Shown one piece after another: positions 12,764 through 24,473 of a stretch of 64,000 nt of DNA (its first letter is position 1; every line of letters begins with the position of its first letter). Source of the DNA: Paralvinella palmiformis (Eukaryota > Annelida > Polychaeta > Terebellida > Alvinellidae); contig JAODUP010000268.1 in assembly GCA_025642065.1 (NCBI GenBank), forward strand, positions 48,501-112,500. The letters run 5' to 3'. The position numbers were made by a program, and so were the translations under genes. The notes beneath the pieces are model-generated. The model was not told the DNA's origin, did not search any database, and saw nothing but the letters and a program-made list of their open reading frames with translations.

Positions 12764-15700
12764 ATATGCACACTGACTGGCACCACACATGAGCTTTAAA
12801 AAACGGTCTGGATACCATTCATTGGCCCCACTCACAACACAGTGACAGTAATCTATGTAGAGATATTGCTATTTAGGAATTTACTCCCGTTCAATGTTTA
12901 GAATGGGCAAAAAAAAGTAATTTACCACATAAGTTTTTAATTCAGAAACATTTCTTCCATAACAATCCTACTTGGAATATAAACTACTTGGAGTAGGTAT
13001 TCCAAGTAGGTACTCAGAATACCTACTCATGGTAAAAAGTATTAGGCAAAAAAAGAGTAAAAAACGGAATTGGAATTGATAAATTTGAGGTGGAAATGGA
13101 ATTCAATTGATCTCATGTCTGTCACAGGCCAAATGTGAATTGGGCATGATACTGAGCATAACTAACCCCTATTCTTGGCAAGTTTCTAACATATATGGTA
13201 ATTACCTATGTACTTACCACATGTGTACCCATAGGGTAGGAAGTATTCAATGCTTATAACATTCATATACTAAATGATCCTACAGTTACCTCGGATTTAC
13301 TAATTTTCTACACCACTAGCAATGAGTAGTGTGCTATGAGACAGACAAGTAAATTGCAAATTATCATGTTTGTTAAACTAGTGGCTACTAATCAGCGTAA
13401 GTACTAGATGATAGCTTAGTAACACTATATGATATATAAATACTGATATGTTGTGTTTATTTATTTATTATTTTATGGATGATCTGTACCAAAACAGATA
13501 CATTTACTTACAAACATATATGTAATACGTATGTATGCTTTTATTGTTTTAATTAAAATACCAACCCGATCCCATGTAAATAATTCTGTCAGGGTTGAAT
13601 ATCTCCACCATTTTTTATAGTTCTAAGAGTCCAATAATGGAATAGTCCCATAAAAGTGTTATGCATTGGTTTTCTTGCTCACTTTTGAAGTATAAGATTT
13701 GAGCTTAACTTAGTTGTCTTTGTAGGAATATTTGGCTAGTGTATCAAACACACCTTTTCATGTATGCTTAATTTTCTGCTATACATCTATAATTCTGGGT
13801 CAGCTTGATTAATTGTTATGAATGTTTTGGCTGTAATAATATTTACTGTTTATTGTCCTTTTTTGAATGTAATTACTTGTTCAATTAATAATACTTAACA
13901 AGCACTGGTTAACTTTATATGAAGTTATTATTTAAATGCATAATTAGCATTATATTTATCACAGAACTGATTCATCCCATTTTTGCCAAACATTACAGTA
14001 GTAATTAATAATTACGGTAATAATTATTTACTTCGGGAACAACATGTGTGATCCTAATTTTGGTGCGAACCAGTCAATATAGTAAAATACAGAACATTTG
14101 ATTTAAGAAAGGTAATTTAATATTTTTAAATGTTTAAAACATTTCAAATACAAGAAGTCTTGAATCGTAACAAGAATCAATGCATATTAATTATTATCAG
14201 TACTAGTCACATACATTGTACACTATTAGTTTGTGTAGTGCAATAAAATGATTGGGGGGATCTAGCATGTTTGATAAGCAGAGAACTAATGTTTCTTTAT
14301 ATACACATGTTGTACAGAGGATGGGTTGAATTTGGACATTTCTATCTTTGCAGCTGGTGCCAAAGTTCAAAGCAGCATTGGTTAAGTTTGATGAGATGTA
14401 TCCTTATGGCGACAAACACAAAGAGTTTAAGAAGTTAGCAGAAGCTGCTATATCCCAGCCAGACCTACTTGTTGGAGAAGTAAACATAGCAGGTATCTAA
14501 CCGTTCATTATCTGGATTGTTAACAAATGTAGGTAGATGTTACATAAACTCCTTTTTTAAAAGAAGCTGTTTATTTGTAATGATGGAGATAATTATTTAC
14601 TTTTATCAGACTAAAAATGGATTGATTATATTAATGTTCAGTCATGGGATCAGTTCTGGAATGGAAACTGAAAATTTTGAATTGATTAAATTAAAATAAT
14701 AATTTATTAAATTGCTTTTCCATCGAATTCTATTTGTTGACAATATTTCTAAATAGGCCTCAAAATAGCATCATTTGTTATAAAATTGTAATATTTTATG
14801 AATCAGTAAACTGGTGAATACTAATATTTTGGTTGCTCTGGTTATCATAATTGGACTATGGAATTATTAAATGGAATTGATCAAAATTAATTGAATGAAA
14901 TTGGAACTGACCCCATATCTGATAATATCATTAATGTTTTGTGTACGTGTTAGACAGCCTATTCACTCCTTGCCAAAGAAAATCATCTTTGTTTAAATCA
15001 TTTAAAAGTGGATTGAGTATTAAACCATACAATTTTTAGGGTCTTTTTTGCAGTGCCTTGGTTTATGGTTTTATTCTGCCGTGTTAGGTGTGTACATAGG
15101 AGTCTAAGGTTGTGTTGTAAATCTAATTGATCAAAACCACACCAGTAAGCTATGTAAATGTCAAAGTGGAGCATTTTCACTAATATGAAACATAAATCAG
15201 TATATTGAGAGAGAAAAGTTTAGTAATGATTGATATTAATTGTAATATTAAATTTGTATGGAATCAATATCAGTTAACTGGTTGTTCATAGAAATTTCCC
15301 AGCAAAATGTAGCTTCTTCTTTCTAAAAATTCACTGTAGAGAGAGGAACTGGATAAAAAAAGTATTATTCCATGTGCAACCTAACTTGATTTGTTTTGAT
15401 TATATGTTGTTGTTTGACACTTTGTTTATGATTGATGGTGAAAATAGGTCAAACTGATATAACTAAATGCAACAAATTGTACTTTTTACATTTGTAACTA
15501 AGGTAATATTAATGTTTGGGGAATGAGGCCTTCATTGATGGTCATTTGTTTATTGACCTTTTATCTTGGGTTCAATGAAAAATTAACCTAAAATATCAGT
15601 TAGTACTTCAGGTTTCCATCTTTTGATGTCTACATGAACTTATCTGTCATTATCAGGTTTTATGGCGTAGATTCATTGAAATCCTACACACTGACTCTGG

Positions 15701-16943
15701 TCTAGTTTGAGATCAAGATTCTAAGTTAGAAATACTGAGTATACACCATCTCCCAACAGCCATGTTGACAGTTCAGTTAATCTTAAGTAATTTGTTGGTT
15801 GTTTTAATCATTTAACCAAATATATCCACCCTAATATAAACAAACCCTTTTTTACAGAAATTTGATGACATGACGATATTTAGACAGTTAAATTAATTAG
15901 ATCACATGATGTGAAATAATATTTTCAATTAAACATGGTGATGTATGTTCCTTCAAACTGGCAGTATCACTAGTCAGGTAATGTAATGTTCACCCGAGCA
16001 TGGTTTAGCTCACTATTTTGCTTATTTTGCAGACTGGGGTGATAAGGAGAATGCTGATGTTGGTGAACGATTTGGAGTGAAAAAAGATGATTTCCCAAGT
16101 ATAAAATTATTTCTTGATGGCAAAACTTCTGATCCCGTTGATTTCAAAGGAAAAATTGATGTTAATGAATTGAAATCATTTATAGTGAAGTATTCAGGTG
16201 AGCAGCAGTGGATGTCAGAAAACAATGTTGTACATAGACAGCTGTTGGTTGTACTTGGTACTAACACAGTAACAGCATGTTGGTGCTTCTTTTTTATTTG
16301 ATTTTCTTTCTCTCAGTCTAGGTGACAGATATTATTTGATTTTTATTTGTTTCTTTGACGTGTGTTAAGTGTGGTGCATACTTCTTCCAGTAGATTACCT
16401 CCTTTCACTTTAGGAACAATTTCACATCCCAAGGACATAGTTTGTGCACTTCCATGGTTCTACTCAATAAACTTGACCTGGATTTCCATACAATTAAGAT
16501 TTTCATTGAAGCTTATGGCAAGGAGTGGATAGATTGTCTACACTTGGAGAAGGTCCTGAACAATGACCATTCATTGACTGTGTGAGAGGCAGCTTTAGCA
16601 ACTCACTATTGCTGACAAATCCACAATAAACATCTGGTTTCAGACTATGGTCAAAAAGACAATGCTGACTTAGCAGAGAGATTTGGGGTGAAAGTTACAG
16701 ATGATTATAAAGACCATCCAGTGATAAAGTTGTTTCTTCGAGATAAAGATGACCCCATTACTTATGATGGAGACTACACTTTAGACAGTCTACGCAAGTT
16801 TGTAGCATCTGATGGAGGTAGACTTGTTTAATATAAACATGATTTATTAGTACTTTATCATGTGTTATTTGCCCTAAGAGATCTTGCATTGTCTGGAATC
16901 CAGTTTGATCACAATATATTTCTAGGTATAAAAGATATATTTA

Positions 16944-16979
<36 letters not shown>

Positions 16980-19180
16980 TTCTGCCAAATTATGTAGTTA
17001 GTCAGGTATTTCTTTGTTGCTCTTTTCAGTTGTAATTTTGTAGACCATTATTTTGATTTAATCATGGTTGTGGCTGTTTATTTATGTTGAGTGTTTGTTT
17101 AATGCCTGTTAGCTTGGTGTATACTTAGTGGAGACTTTAATGTTATATTGTTGAAATTTTACTGATAGAATTGCCACATCTGTTGAAAATGTCTGTAAAT
17201 ATTTACCATGATATCATCCAGTAAGTTAAGTGGAATCTTTAGTAAGATTTAGACTCGTGTTTACACTCAGTTGTTATATTAAAAATTATTTAGCTCATTA
17301 ACTGAATTGAGAAAATTTCAAGAAATGGAATTGATACATATTCCTCAACTATAGTATAAATGAGTGCTTGCAAAAGAGAACAGAATTTCGTTCTCAAAAC
17401 TTTGTTTAACCACTTTTACTGCTGATTGACAAGTATCATTTGAGGTTTCTTGTGTGATATGCCTCACAATTGTGTCAAACTAATTTCTTCACAAATTTTA
17501 TTGTTGGTTATTTCCTTGTGATTTAGTATATTTCATTTGACACAATGCTGTTTCATTTCTGAAAGCTGGTCACAGTATTATGACAATGTATGCTGTCTTA
17601 CACCAACTGCGTTAAGTATGACCTTAGTAATTGTATAACTTTTAAATTGTCTGAATTCATCTCAGTATACGCCTGAAATTAATTATAATGAATCTGTTTT
17701 CTGACTTAATGTTAATGTTCCATTCTTCTTAGTTTGTATATATTCTGTTGACAAAGCACTCTTGCATAAATTATATGGCTAAATGTATGGTTAGTTCTGA
17801 TAAGATTGGCGAGCTCGTATGGTATCTAAATGGTAACCAAACAGAAAATGTAAAAAATCTCAAAACTTGTTCTGTGGTCCAGTGCACAGTGGCATGTAGG
17901 GAATCTTTCTGTAGTTGTGGTCATATCAGTATGATTCACCCAGATTTGTCGCCTGATATCAAGGTTTATACCTGGAACACTATGTCATCCAATATTGTAT
18001 GGCATGGACTGCACACTACTTAGTATTACTGGTCAGCAAAAACTGGAAAGCACACTATGTAGCCTACTTAAGTTATGACTTAATTTTAGAAATTTTACCA
18101 AAATTCCACTTACTTCCAAGTTTTGATATAGCCAGACTGGTGCTATTGTCAAGATGGCACCCCTGATTAAACAAATTTTTAATGTGCAATTCTACAACAA
18201 AATGATGCACTCACTTTATGTCATTGTATTTTGTCAAACAAAACTGTTTTAATTCCAAGCATGCCAGTCAGTAAACTTGTTGGTTTGGGGTTTTTACCTA
18301 TCAGATTGAATGATCTTTTTAATTAACACAATTTTCCTGAAACCATATTCTGACAAACTGCTTATAACAAGCCTATTAATAAGAACATTTTCAAATTTAC
18401 CTATATTTAAATACACTTTTCATTGTATTCAGTGATATAACTTAATATCTATTTTGTACCAATTTTACATGTATTGTATTAATATATTTATTTTAATATG
18501 TATATTATGACTGTGTAGACTTTCTTGCCTTTTCCTCATCAGTGAGATTAAATTAATAAATTTGAAAAAAGACTAAAACCTCACCTACTTATTTTGTGTT
18601 TGCCAATCTCTGTGATTAGCTTATTGTATTTTTATGTAACTGATGAAATAATACTGTGGTTGAAATAATTACCAGTCAGATTATAATATTAAAAGTATTA
18701 ATGATGTAGATTTAATAGTCTCCTAACTAGTGGGAGCCATACATTTTCTATGATTATAAAAAGAATTTAATATTACTCATTTTTATTAGATTATCTGTAT
18801 ACCTATAATAGATAAGAATATTTTGACTACAGACTTTATTTCTTGTAGGACTCTGGCTTGGCTTGCCAGCTTGCATCGAAGAGTTTGATAAACTTGCCAA
18901 GAGCTTCTTCCTAGCGAATGATGAGGAACAGAAAGAGATATACAAAACTACACTGGCAAAGGCCGAGGAAATTAAGGACAAAGATGAACATGATCGTGCA
19001 CGTTATTATGCCAAGACTATGGAGAAACTGTTAGAGCATGGCAATGACTTTTTGGACAAGGAACTAAAACGTATCACTAAGCTTAGTGAAGGAAAGCTTA
19101 GTGAACTGAAAAAGAAACAGTTAAATGATAGAGTGGGCATTCTTACTTCATTTAAATTGAGTTTGAAAGATGAACTCTGA
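9066..19180 (+). CDS. ERP29: ERp29/Windbeutel-type ER chaperone, five exons with two alternative exon 3 copies
   Basis: Coding exons are 9066-9176, 14354-14492, 16033-16197 (3a), 16644-16817 (3b) and 18849-19180; all junctions are GT-AG and phases agree. Residues 1-21 are a signal peptide. Exons 2 and 3 form the redox-inactive thioredoxin-like domain, with no CXXC and with the YPYG loop that is conserved in the family and implicated in Windbeutel substrate binding. Exon 4 is the all-helical D domain with the family's conserved lone Cys (LPACIEEF) and a C-terminal KDEL retrieval signal. Joining exons with either 3a or 3b gives 248 or 251 aa, close to the human protein (261 aa); using both gives an unusual 306 aa. 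In other animals the protein helps secretory proteins fold and leave the ER as a dimer. An ERSE-like motif precedes the gene. Identity is confident; splicing of exon 3 is inferred. Confidence 0.93.
9240..9365. repeat. CTAG-rich palindromic tract
   Basis: A run of TCTAGACT, CTAGTCT and TCTAGATC variants fills ERP29 intron 1 just after exon 1. The words are partly self-complementary. A similar tract lies at 36855-36935. Origin unknown. Confidence 0.7.
10689..10880 (+). mobile_element. tRNA-derived SINE, family 1, copy b
   Basis: Plus-strand copy starting GGTGCCTCCATGGTCTAGTG, with the same body as copies a, c, d and e, in ERP29 intron 1. It is flanked by the 11-bp duplication CACAATACATG at 10678-10688 and 10881-10891. 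The A and B boxes carry several substitutions, so this copy looks older or less well preserved than the others. Confidence 0.88.
11130..11220 (-). mobile_element. Fragment of SINE family 2 body
   Basis: The reverse complement contains a stretch ending TTTTTCGGCTCACAACATCG that matches, with substitutions, the part of the 21174-21300 SINE after its tRNA-like head. No head is visible here, so it is a 5'-truncated copy. Confidence 0.55.
12117..12360 (+). repeat. Direct repeat, left copy (about 240 bp)
   Basis: Shares GTGGTGTTACCAA, TACTGGAACCA, GATCCAGAACTTTGGTTCCT, an AT run, GCACACTGAC, GGTCTGGATA and TTGCTATTTAGGAAT with 12665-12884, in the same order and orientation. The two copies flank a tyrosine-recombinase fragment. 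Confidence 0.8.
12370..12600 (-). mobile_element. Tyrosine-recombinase fragment (DIRS/Ngaro/Crypton-like)
   Basis: The minus strand encodes 72 codons from 12588 to 12370 that end in a segment resembling the HxxR region of eukaryotic tyrosine recombinases: GTGYSHHNFSRGGATFGSR. In the family the pattern is usually H-S-F-R-R-G-G; here the position of the catalytic Arg is Ser, and a stop follows soon after. It is therefore a dead fragment. The direct repeats on both sides may be the element's ends. Family choice is uncertain. Confidence 0.55.
12665..12884 (+). repeat. Direct repeat, right copy (about 220 bp)
   Basis: Right-hand partner of 12117-12360. The differences are point changes, a few indels and a different AT-run length. 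Confidence 0.8.
12967..13028 (+). repeat. Two overlapping, mutually exclusive hairpins
   Basis: CCTACTTGGAATA (12967-12979) is the exact complement of 12998-13010. GAGTAGGTATTC (12991-13002) is the exact complement of 13017-13028. The arms share 12998-13002, so only one hairpin can form at a time. The segment lies in ERP29 intron 1, on the transcribed side. It may be transposon debris. Confidence 0.75.
14354..14492 (+). CDS. ERP29: ERP29 exon 2: first half of thioredoxin-like domain
   Basis: The acceptor TCTTTGCAG leads into 46 codons plus one base (LVPKFKAALVKFDEMYPYGD and onward to VNIA). It contains the YPYGDKH loop typical of ERp29/Windbeutel. The donor is GCAG|GTATCT, phase 1, which fits both exon 3 copies. 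Confidence 0.92.
16033..16197 (+). CDS. ERP29: ERP29 exon 3a: second half of thioredoxin-like domain
   Basis: 165 bases, phase 1 in and phase 1 out, between TTTTGCAG and G|GTGAGC. It encodes DWGDKENADVGERFGVKKDD, then the strand FPSIKLFL, then the final helix (NELKSFIVKYS). This matches the part of human ERp29 that begins DYGDK. About 45% of its residues match exon 3b. Confidence 0.9.
16644..16817 (+). CDS. ERP29: ERP29 exon 3b: homologous alternative of exon 3a
   Basis: 174 bases, also phase 1-1, between GGTTTCAG and G|GTAGAC. It encodes DYGQKDNADLAERFGVKVTD, three extra residues, then HPVIKLFL and LDSLRKFVASDG. It covers the same half of the domain as exon 3a, 446 bases downstream. The frame is intact with no stops, so it has been kept under selection. 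Whether it is used instead of or together with 3a needs transcript data. Confidence 0.9.
18849..19180 (+). CDS. ERP29: ERP29 exon 4: D domain and KDEL end
   Basis: The acceptor TTTCTTGTAG opens GLWLGLPACIEEFDKLAKSF and an all-helical, Lys/Glu-rich domain. It ends LSLKDEL and TGA at 19178-19180. The single Cys corresponds to the family's conserved Cys. KDEL is a canonical ER-retrieval signal; the human protein has KEEL. Confidence 0.94.
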
Positions 19181-20810
19181 TCATATAGAATTTTTGGAGG
19201 TAAAGTTTGCATAATGCTGCAAATAGTCAATTTATTGTCAATTAGCCTAAATGATCTGTCCATATCTCAATTTAGTTAATGCCAATGGTTGTGATTGTTG
19301 TCTAGTTTTAATTTCATATTTGTTGATATGCCACCAAACAACAAAGTCTAGATTTCGGCTTAGGACCTTTGATGGTATTTATTTTATTATTAAGGGTTTA
19401 TTGGTTAGTTTATGTTTGTATACAGCATTATTTATACTTAACATGTTTAATATTAGGCTTATTTGCTTAATTATGTGTGTTTAGAATTCTAACCATTATC
19501 AGTCAGAAAGGCTCTTATTAAGTTGTGTGTATTACCTACCACCAGTTCATCACCATTTCTCATATAAAACAATATTTTTGTTGCATTCCTGGTGTGTCTA
19601 TTGAGTGTGGCAGTAAAATGTTGTCACTATTCCAGTTGAGAAGCATTTATTTGTGTGACAGGTATTTGTATGTTGCTGTCATTTTATAAAGGTGCAATTT
19701 CCCACCTTAAAGTGGTTTATATGGGGATTTATAATCATATACTGTAAATCTTTGTCTTACATAATTAATGTCTTCTTGAATAAATGATTTCTTGTCAGAT
19801 TTGAGATGATTATTGGTCATATTATATTTAGAATGACATTAGTCTTGACGGATTTGTATAGATTATCTGAAAAATTGTAAACAATAAAAGTTTTGTATAA
19901 TTTGTTTTCTGGCATAACTAAGAATTATTATGGTTATTAAAATGAAAGCTTCTCAATCAACCAAGGCTATAAAATTAAAGGACTAGCTCAAATCCCTCAT
20001 TATATTCATCAGCCACAGAATATACTCATTGTCTCATTAATACCATCAACTTTATTCTACCCATTCACAATACAGTGTCTATCTGGTATATAGGCCTAAA
20101 TTTTGGTGACTATATCTAAGGATGTGCTCATGCTGAATTATCTCTCCTTTAGAAATGGATCTGATATAGGCTTTGTTTACGATATTCATCCATGTTTTTT
20201 TTATAGAGTGAGACAAAGTAACAATAACCATCTATCTTCCCTTATTAATCCAAAATAATGTATACCAGGGTAAATAAATCTTACTCGTGCTGCTAAGAAT
20301 ATTATAAATTTAAATATACGTGAATTTTATTGCGAGTCAGTTATTAGTTTTAAGGACACAATTGGTTCATAACGAATCTCACATTATCTGGATATGAAGT
20401 TCATGCAAACCAGAGTTTACATGAAACTTGTAGACCCCTCCCCTTTTAGCACTTACTGTTAAGAAATGCTCCAGGTGCTTTTATAGCAAAATGATTTTGG
20501 CTAGAATGGTGTATGTTGCATACTCCTATGTGATTTGAGAAACTAAAAATAGGCAGAGGAAGGTATTGTTGGAATTCTTCAGCACATCAAGTATTTTACT
20601 AGAATTCTGTTTGATAAAATTGAAAGTTCTTGTACTTAACTACATTGCTAATGTAAGTGATTAATCTTTGTCTTCTCACTATCAACAAGTTAATAATATT
20701 ACACTATAGTCTACCTCAATGTTTGAACAAAATTTGGGATCTAGGAAGAGTGGTTTTAGCCTTGGCTCATATAGCACAAACACTTGTACACAAATAAACT
20801 GGTTTATATA
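19181..20810 (+). other. ERP29 3' UTR and downstream AT-rich sequence
   Basis: No further coding sequence was recognised. The first 600-700 bases are probably the ERP29 3' untranslated region, ending at one of the polyadenylation signals near 19.8 kb. The rest has no identifiable feature. Confidence 0.5.
19779..19888 (+). terminator. Candidate ERP29 polyadenylation signals
   Basis: AATAAA occurs at 19779-19784 and again at 19883-19888, 0.6-0.7 kb after the stop codon. Either could define the 3' end. Other AATAAA words are common in this AT-rich DNA, so this is a positional guess. Confidence 0.4.
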
Positions 20811-20814
20811 TTAT

Positions 20815-21092
20815 AAATAGGCTAATTTAAATAAGTGGGTTTTAAAAACCTTCCTAAATATTTCTTTATTTGCTGCAAGTTTAATATGACTGGCAACTTA
20901 TTCCACAGCCAGCGTGGGAGCTAATGATTGGAAAGATTTCTCTCCGTACATTGTTGTGTGGCTTTTTGGTATGGATACTGTCAAAAGTGAACAGGACTCG
21001 GAATGCAGCAGTCTCCCTGGAATATAATTTTGGATCAGATCACTTAGAAAAAGTAGTGCTGTCCCACTCAGTACTTTGACTGTGTGAAACAA
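20815..21092 (-). mobile_element. CR1/L2-type non-LTR retrotransposon 3' fragment
   Basis: The minus strand reads FHTVKVLSGTALLFLSDLIQ, then LHSESCSLLTVSIPKSHT and YGEKSFQSLAPTL, then after a frameshift LWNKLPVILN and further helix-like sequence. This is the characteristic C-terminal tail of CR1/L2-like polyproteins just after the RT domain. It is frameshifted and truncated. Confidence 0.7.
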
Positions 21093-21173
21093 GATCTTGT
21101 ACAGTGATCAGAAACGCTGGGAAGCCATTGGATCTGGAACAAAACTGGCATTATATGGCCCCTTTTATGAAGT

Positions 21174-21300
21174 GAGCTCCGGTGGCCTAGCGGTTAAGCA
21201 CCCGGCATTTGGTGCCAATGGTCGCAGGTTCGAACCCCGTAAGAGGTCAAAACTTTTCCAGGGATTAATTTCTCGGCTCACTACATCAGCAATTTCCTCA
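21174..21300 (+). mobile_element. tRNA-derived SINE, family 2
   Basis: The head has a good A box (TGGCCTAGCGGTTAAGCACC) and B box (GGTTCGAACCCC), but the expected acceptor-stem halves do not pair, so it is not a working tRNA gene. The body continues with TTCTCGGCTCACTACATCAG, which matches the fragment at 11130-11220 on the other strand. Confidence 0.7.
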
Positions 21301-21309
21301 TGAGAAAAA

Positions 21310-24260
21310 CAACAATAATCAGGAATAAGTTCATCTATAATTCCCCAAATAATACCTGCAATATCGGGATGAATGCAGGTACAACGTTTGATGGGAAAAT
21401 TCCAAGTTTCTGAACATATTATGTAATTTCAATCCACTGCATACTTCGCTTTTGAAGAAATGTGTGGATCAACTTTTGCCACTGGTAACAGCCATTATAA
21501 AGAGATCTATGGCAGACTCAGTGATGTTGTTGTGTTTGAAATGAGTTGCCTTATTTCCGCTGCTCAAGATATTTGGGTTAGATAAGGAGGATACATTAGT
21601 ATATAATAACACCTTGTAAGTTACTTTTGAAATATTTGATCTACAGTATAATTAAATTAATGCTGCTGTATGTACCGGGATGACACTAAATGTAGCAGGT
21701 AAATAAATATGGCAAAACCTCTTCTGGTGTGGGAGGCGAGCCTGTTCACTGACAAATTGTTATTATTACAGAATAATCATAAATATTGATTATGATAGAA
21801 TCAGTATGTAACAACCTGATAAATCAGATAGATCGTACTAACGTAAATATAAATGTGAAGCCATCAATTTTCATGTCAAACAACCATTGCCATAATAGTG
21901 ACTGGTCATTGAAGCAGGGTGATCATTGAGGTTTGGTTCTACTCAAAACTGTAATGCCTATAACACCATATAGAAGTGGTTGTGTTCTAAACAATGTCAA
22001 TGATAAAGTGTGTGGTCCTCATAACAGCTTCAAGAAAATTTGGTGAGTCTAGAAGATGAAACTGTTTACCATCATAACCATAGTGACTATCAAACCACAA
22101 CACTGGATCACATACTAAAGATTATTTAAACCTCTCCCATGCTCGGTGTATGTGTGTGTGTGTGTATGACAGTAATATGGAAATCTATACATCAATGTGC
22201 CGTTTTATTTGGGATACTGGTCTGGCACTGTTACAAATATAGTAGGGTAACAATTAAAAAAAAGTAAGATTACCTTGGATAAAAATATTTTATTACAAAT
22301 AGTAGTTAGCAGAAATGTTATTACATAACTTATAACAACTTCATAAAAGTTAAGTAACAAAATAGTTTTACTTTGTAACATGTTACTCTTAACGAATTGT
22401 AATCTTGTCTTACTTTAGATAAAAATATTTCAACAAACAGTACTTCATTACTGTACATTTAAATATGTTTCACAATAAAATACAAACTAACAAACCAGTC
22501 TGATTTTATAATGCTATAAATGACATGACTTTGTTAAGTATTATGAAACATGATTTAAAAATTAATTCCATAATCATTTCTAGTTGAACTGAATAGGTCA
22601 TACCCTCATGTTTTATAACCTCCTATTTATAAAATAAAAAGTATTCGAGTCCATAACATTGTTTAAAGATTATCTTTTAAAGTAGTCAATAAATGAATAC
22701 AGACAGATAATAAACAGGAATAATTATGAATACAAATGAGGTATTATATATATATATATATATACATATTCATAGCAAATTTTATGTTGTCCCCATGGCC
22801 ATTAAAATGTTGTTCTCAACTTAAGTTACTAATATTTTCACTTATGTGATAAACTTTGCTGCTGTACATTAACATAATAAAAATGTCAAAGTAAAATAAA
22901 ATAAGAACATAATTTCATTGAAAGATTTAATGATCCAAAACACAAATAAATGTCTTTATATTAAATACATGTCATCAGAGTATTATGAAAATATGAGTAA
23001 TCCAAAATTTGGAAAAATAAACATGAAGCCGTAAATAAATGTGTGTAATACCCACTGTCACAGTTAAAGGGCCAAATGCCAGCAAAATTGCAACTGAACA
23101 AAATGAGTCCAAAGTGATGCTCTTGAAAGCCCATTCAAAGAAGTCACACTTTATCAACAATAAATTTTGAAAGCTTAATATTGTCCTGGAAGCTTAATAC
23201 TCTATTTAGGATTTATGAGCATAAACACTTTGGGTCACTGCCCAGAAGAGCGGAGGCAGAGTATCATGGTTTTCAATGTAGGCCAGATTCTTGTTTGTGG
23301 AATTCAGATAGGATAAAAAAACTTCTAGTGAAAGATTAGTTTCTTGCTGTTCAGCATATTCCATTATTAAATGTTATTGTCAACAAAGTGAAAAAATAGT
23401 TATCACAAAATTGAAATGGCGACAGACAGGGTTTATTTAAATTTTAAAATCAATTGATGGTTCAATTCACGCGAAATAATACCCAAATGCAATATATCAA
23501 TGCCGATTATTGCTCTATCAATCAATACTTTTGTGTAACACATTATGTCTCAGATTTGATGAGTATTTTCGATTCAAATAGCACACCCAGCAATCTGCTT
23601 TTACACAGGAAATGTGTTCTGTGAACTACCACATAAAACTTCCAATTTAATCTATTTTGTTTACTAAATCAGTCTTCTTTGAATAGAAATATACTAAATA
23701 TCCCCTTATCTTTTATTTTCCTTTATTGACTGTTGGAATCATGAAGTATTATAACCTGCAATGATTGTTAAAATATACATACAAATCTCGTGTACACACT
23801 GACAAGGAAGGCTGATCCAGACTCTGTGATTAAAAGGTCGTGTTTACGACCCGATTGTAGTAGTTCAAATCCTACAGACAGATGTCACTAGCTTAATTGG
23901 GAAGGTCTATTAAATGCACTTTCTATAAAAAACAAAAACAGACAGGTGGGAAGATTATAGGATCAGTTACTTTGGCTAGAAACAAGAGGGAAAAAACTAA
24001 AACAAATCTGGCACATCACAGTATAACTTACAGAATGTGATATCATCATCCATTCTAACAAATCAATCCAATAAACAAATTTGGTATCTATAAATACTTA
24101 CATTAAACTTCTATTATACATTGTTTACGTATTATTTCACATCATAATCTTTTGTTAAGTTCATTAAAAAAAACGGTAAATATCCTGGTAGTGGTTTTCT
24201 TATATTATAGTCACTTCTCAAATATGGCTAAATTCTCACATTAAAATGATGACCTTAATC
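21310..24260. other. AT-rich region without recognised gene
   Basis: No exons or element ORFs were recognised. There are a short TG run (22149-22164) and an AT run (22745-22763). At 23804-23890 lies a weak tRNA-like segment (TAGTTCAAATCCTACAG) that may be a SINE relic. The region probably includes sequence downstream of the GPR143 3' end. Confidence 0.45.
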
Positions 24261-24261
24261 C

Positions 24262-24292
24262 ATATATATATATATATATATATATAAAAGTG

Positions 24293-24330
<38 letters not shown>

Positions 24331-24352
24331 GGTGTGTGTGTGTGTGTGTGTG
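24262..24352. repeat. (AT)n-(GT)n compound microsatellite
   Basis: Two AT runs separated by AAAAGTGTATG, followed by about 12 GT repeats, just beyond the GPR143 3' minisatellite. Confidence 0.95.
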
Positions 24353-24473
24353 TTATACTTTACAGTTCATAACAGAAATAAATATCAAAGAAGCCATGTA
24401 GACCTAGCAGCTATTATTCTTTTATCTACACTTAATAATTATTAGGTCAGTCCTAGATATGAGAGAGTTCTGT

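Noticed and set aside
12624..12818. 64-codon minus-strand frame
   Set aside because: Lies in the direct repeat and consists largely of AT-run Tyr-Ile repeats.
17748..18023. 91-codon Cys-rich plus-strand frame in ERP29 intron 4
   Set aside because: Starts at TTG, has no recognisable family and no phased splice sites that fit ERP29; probably chance.
19006..19263. 85-codon minus-strand frame
   Set aside because: Antisense shadow of ERP29 exon 4.
21176..21250. Possible tRNA gene with good A and B boxes
   Set aside because: The acceptor-stem halves do not pair and the body matches another repeat at 11130-11220, so it is a SINE head.
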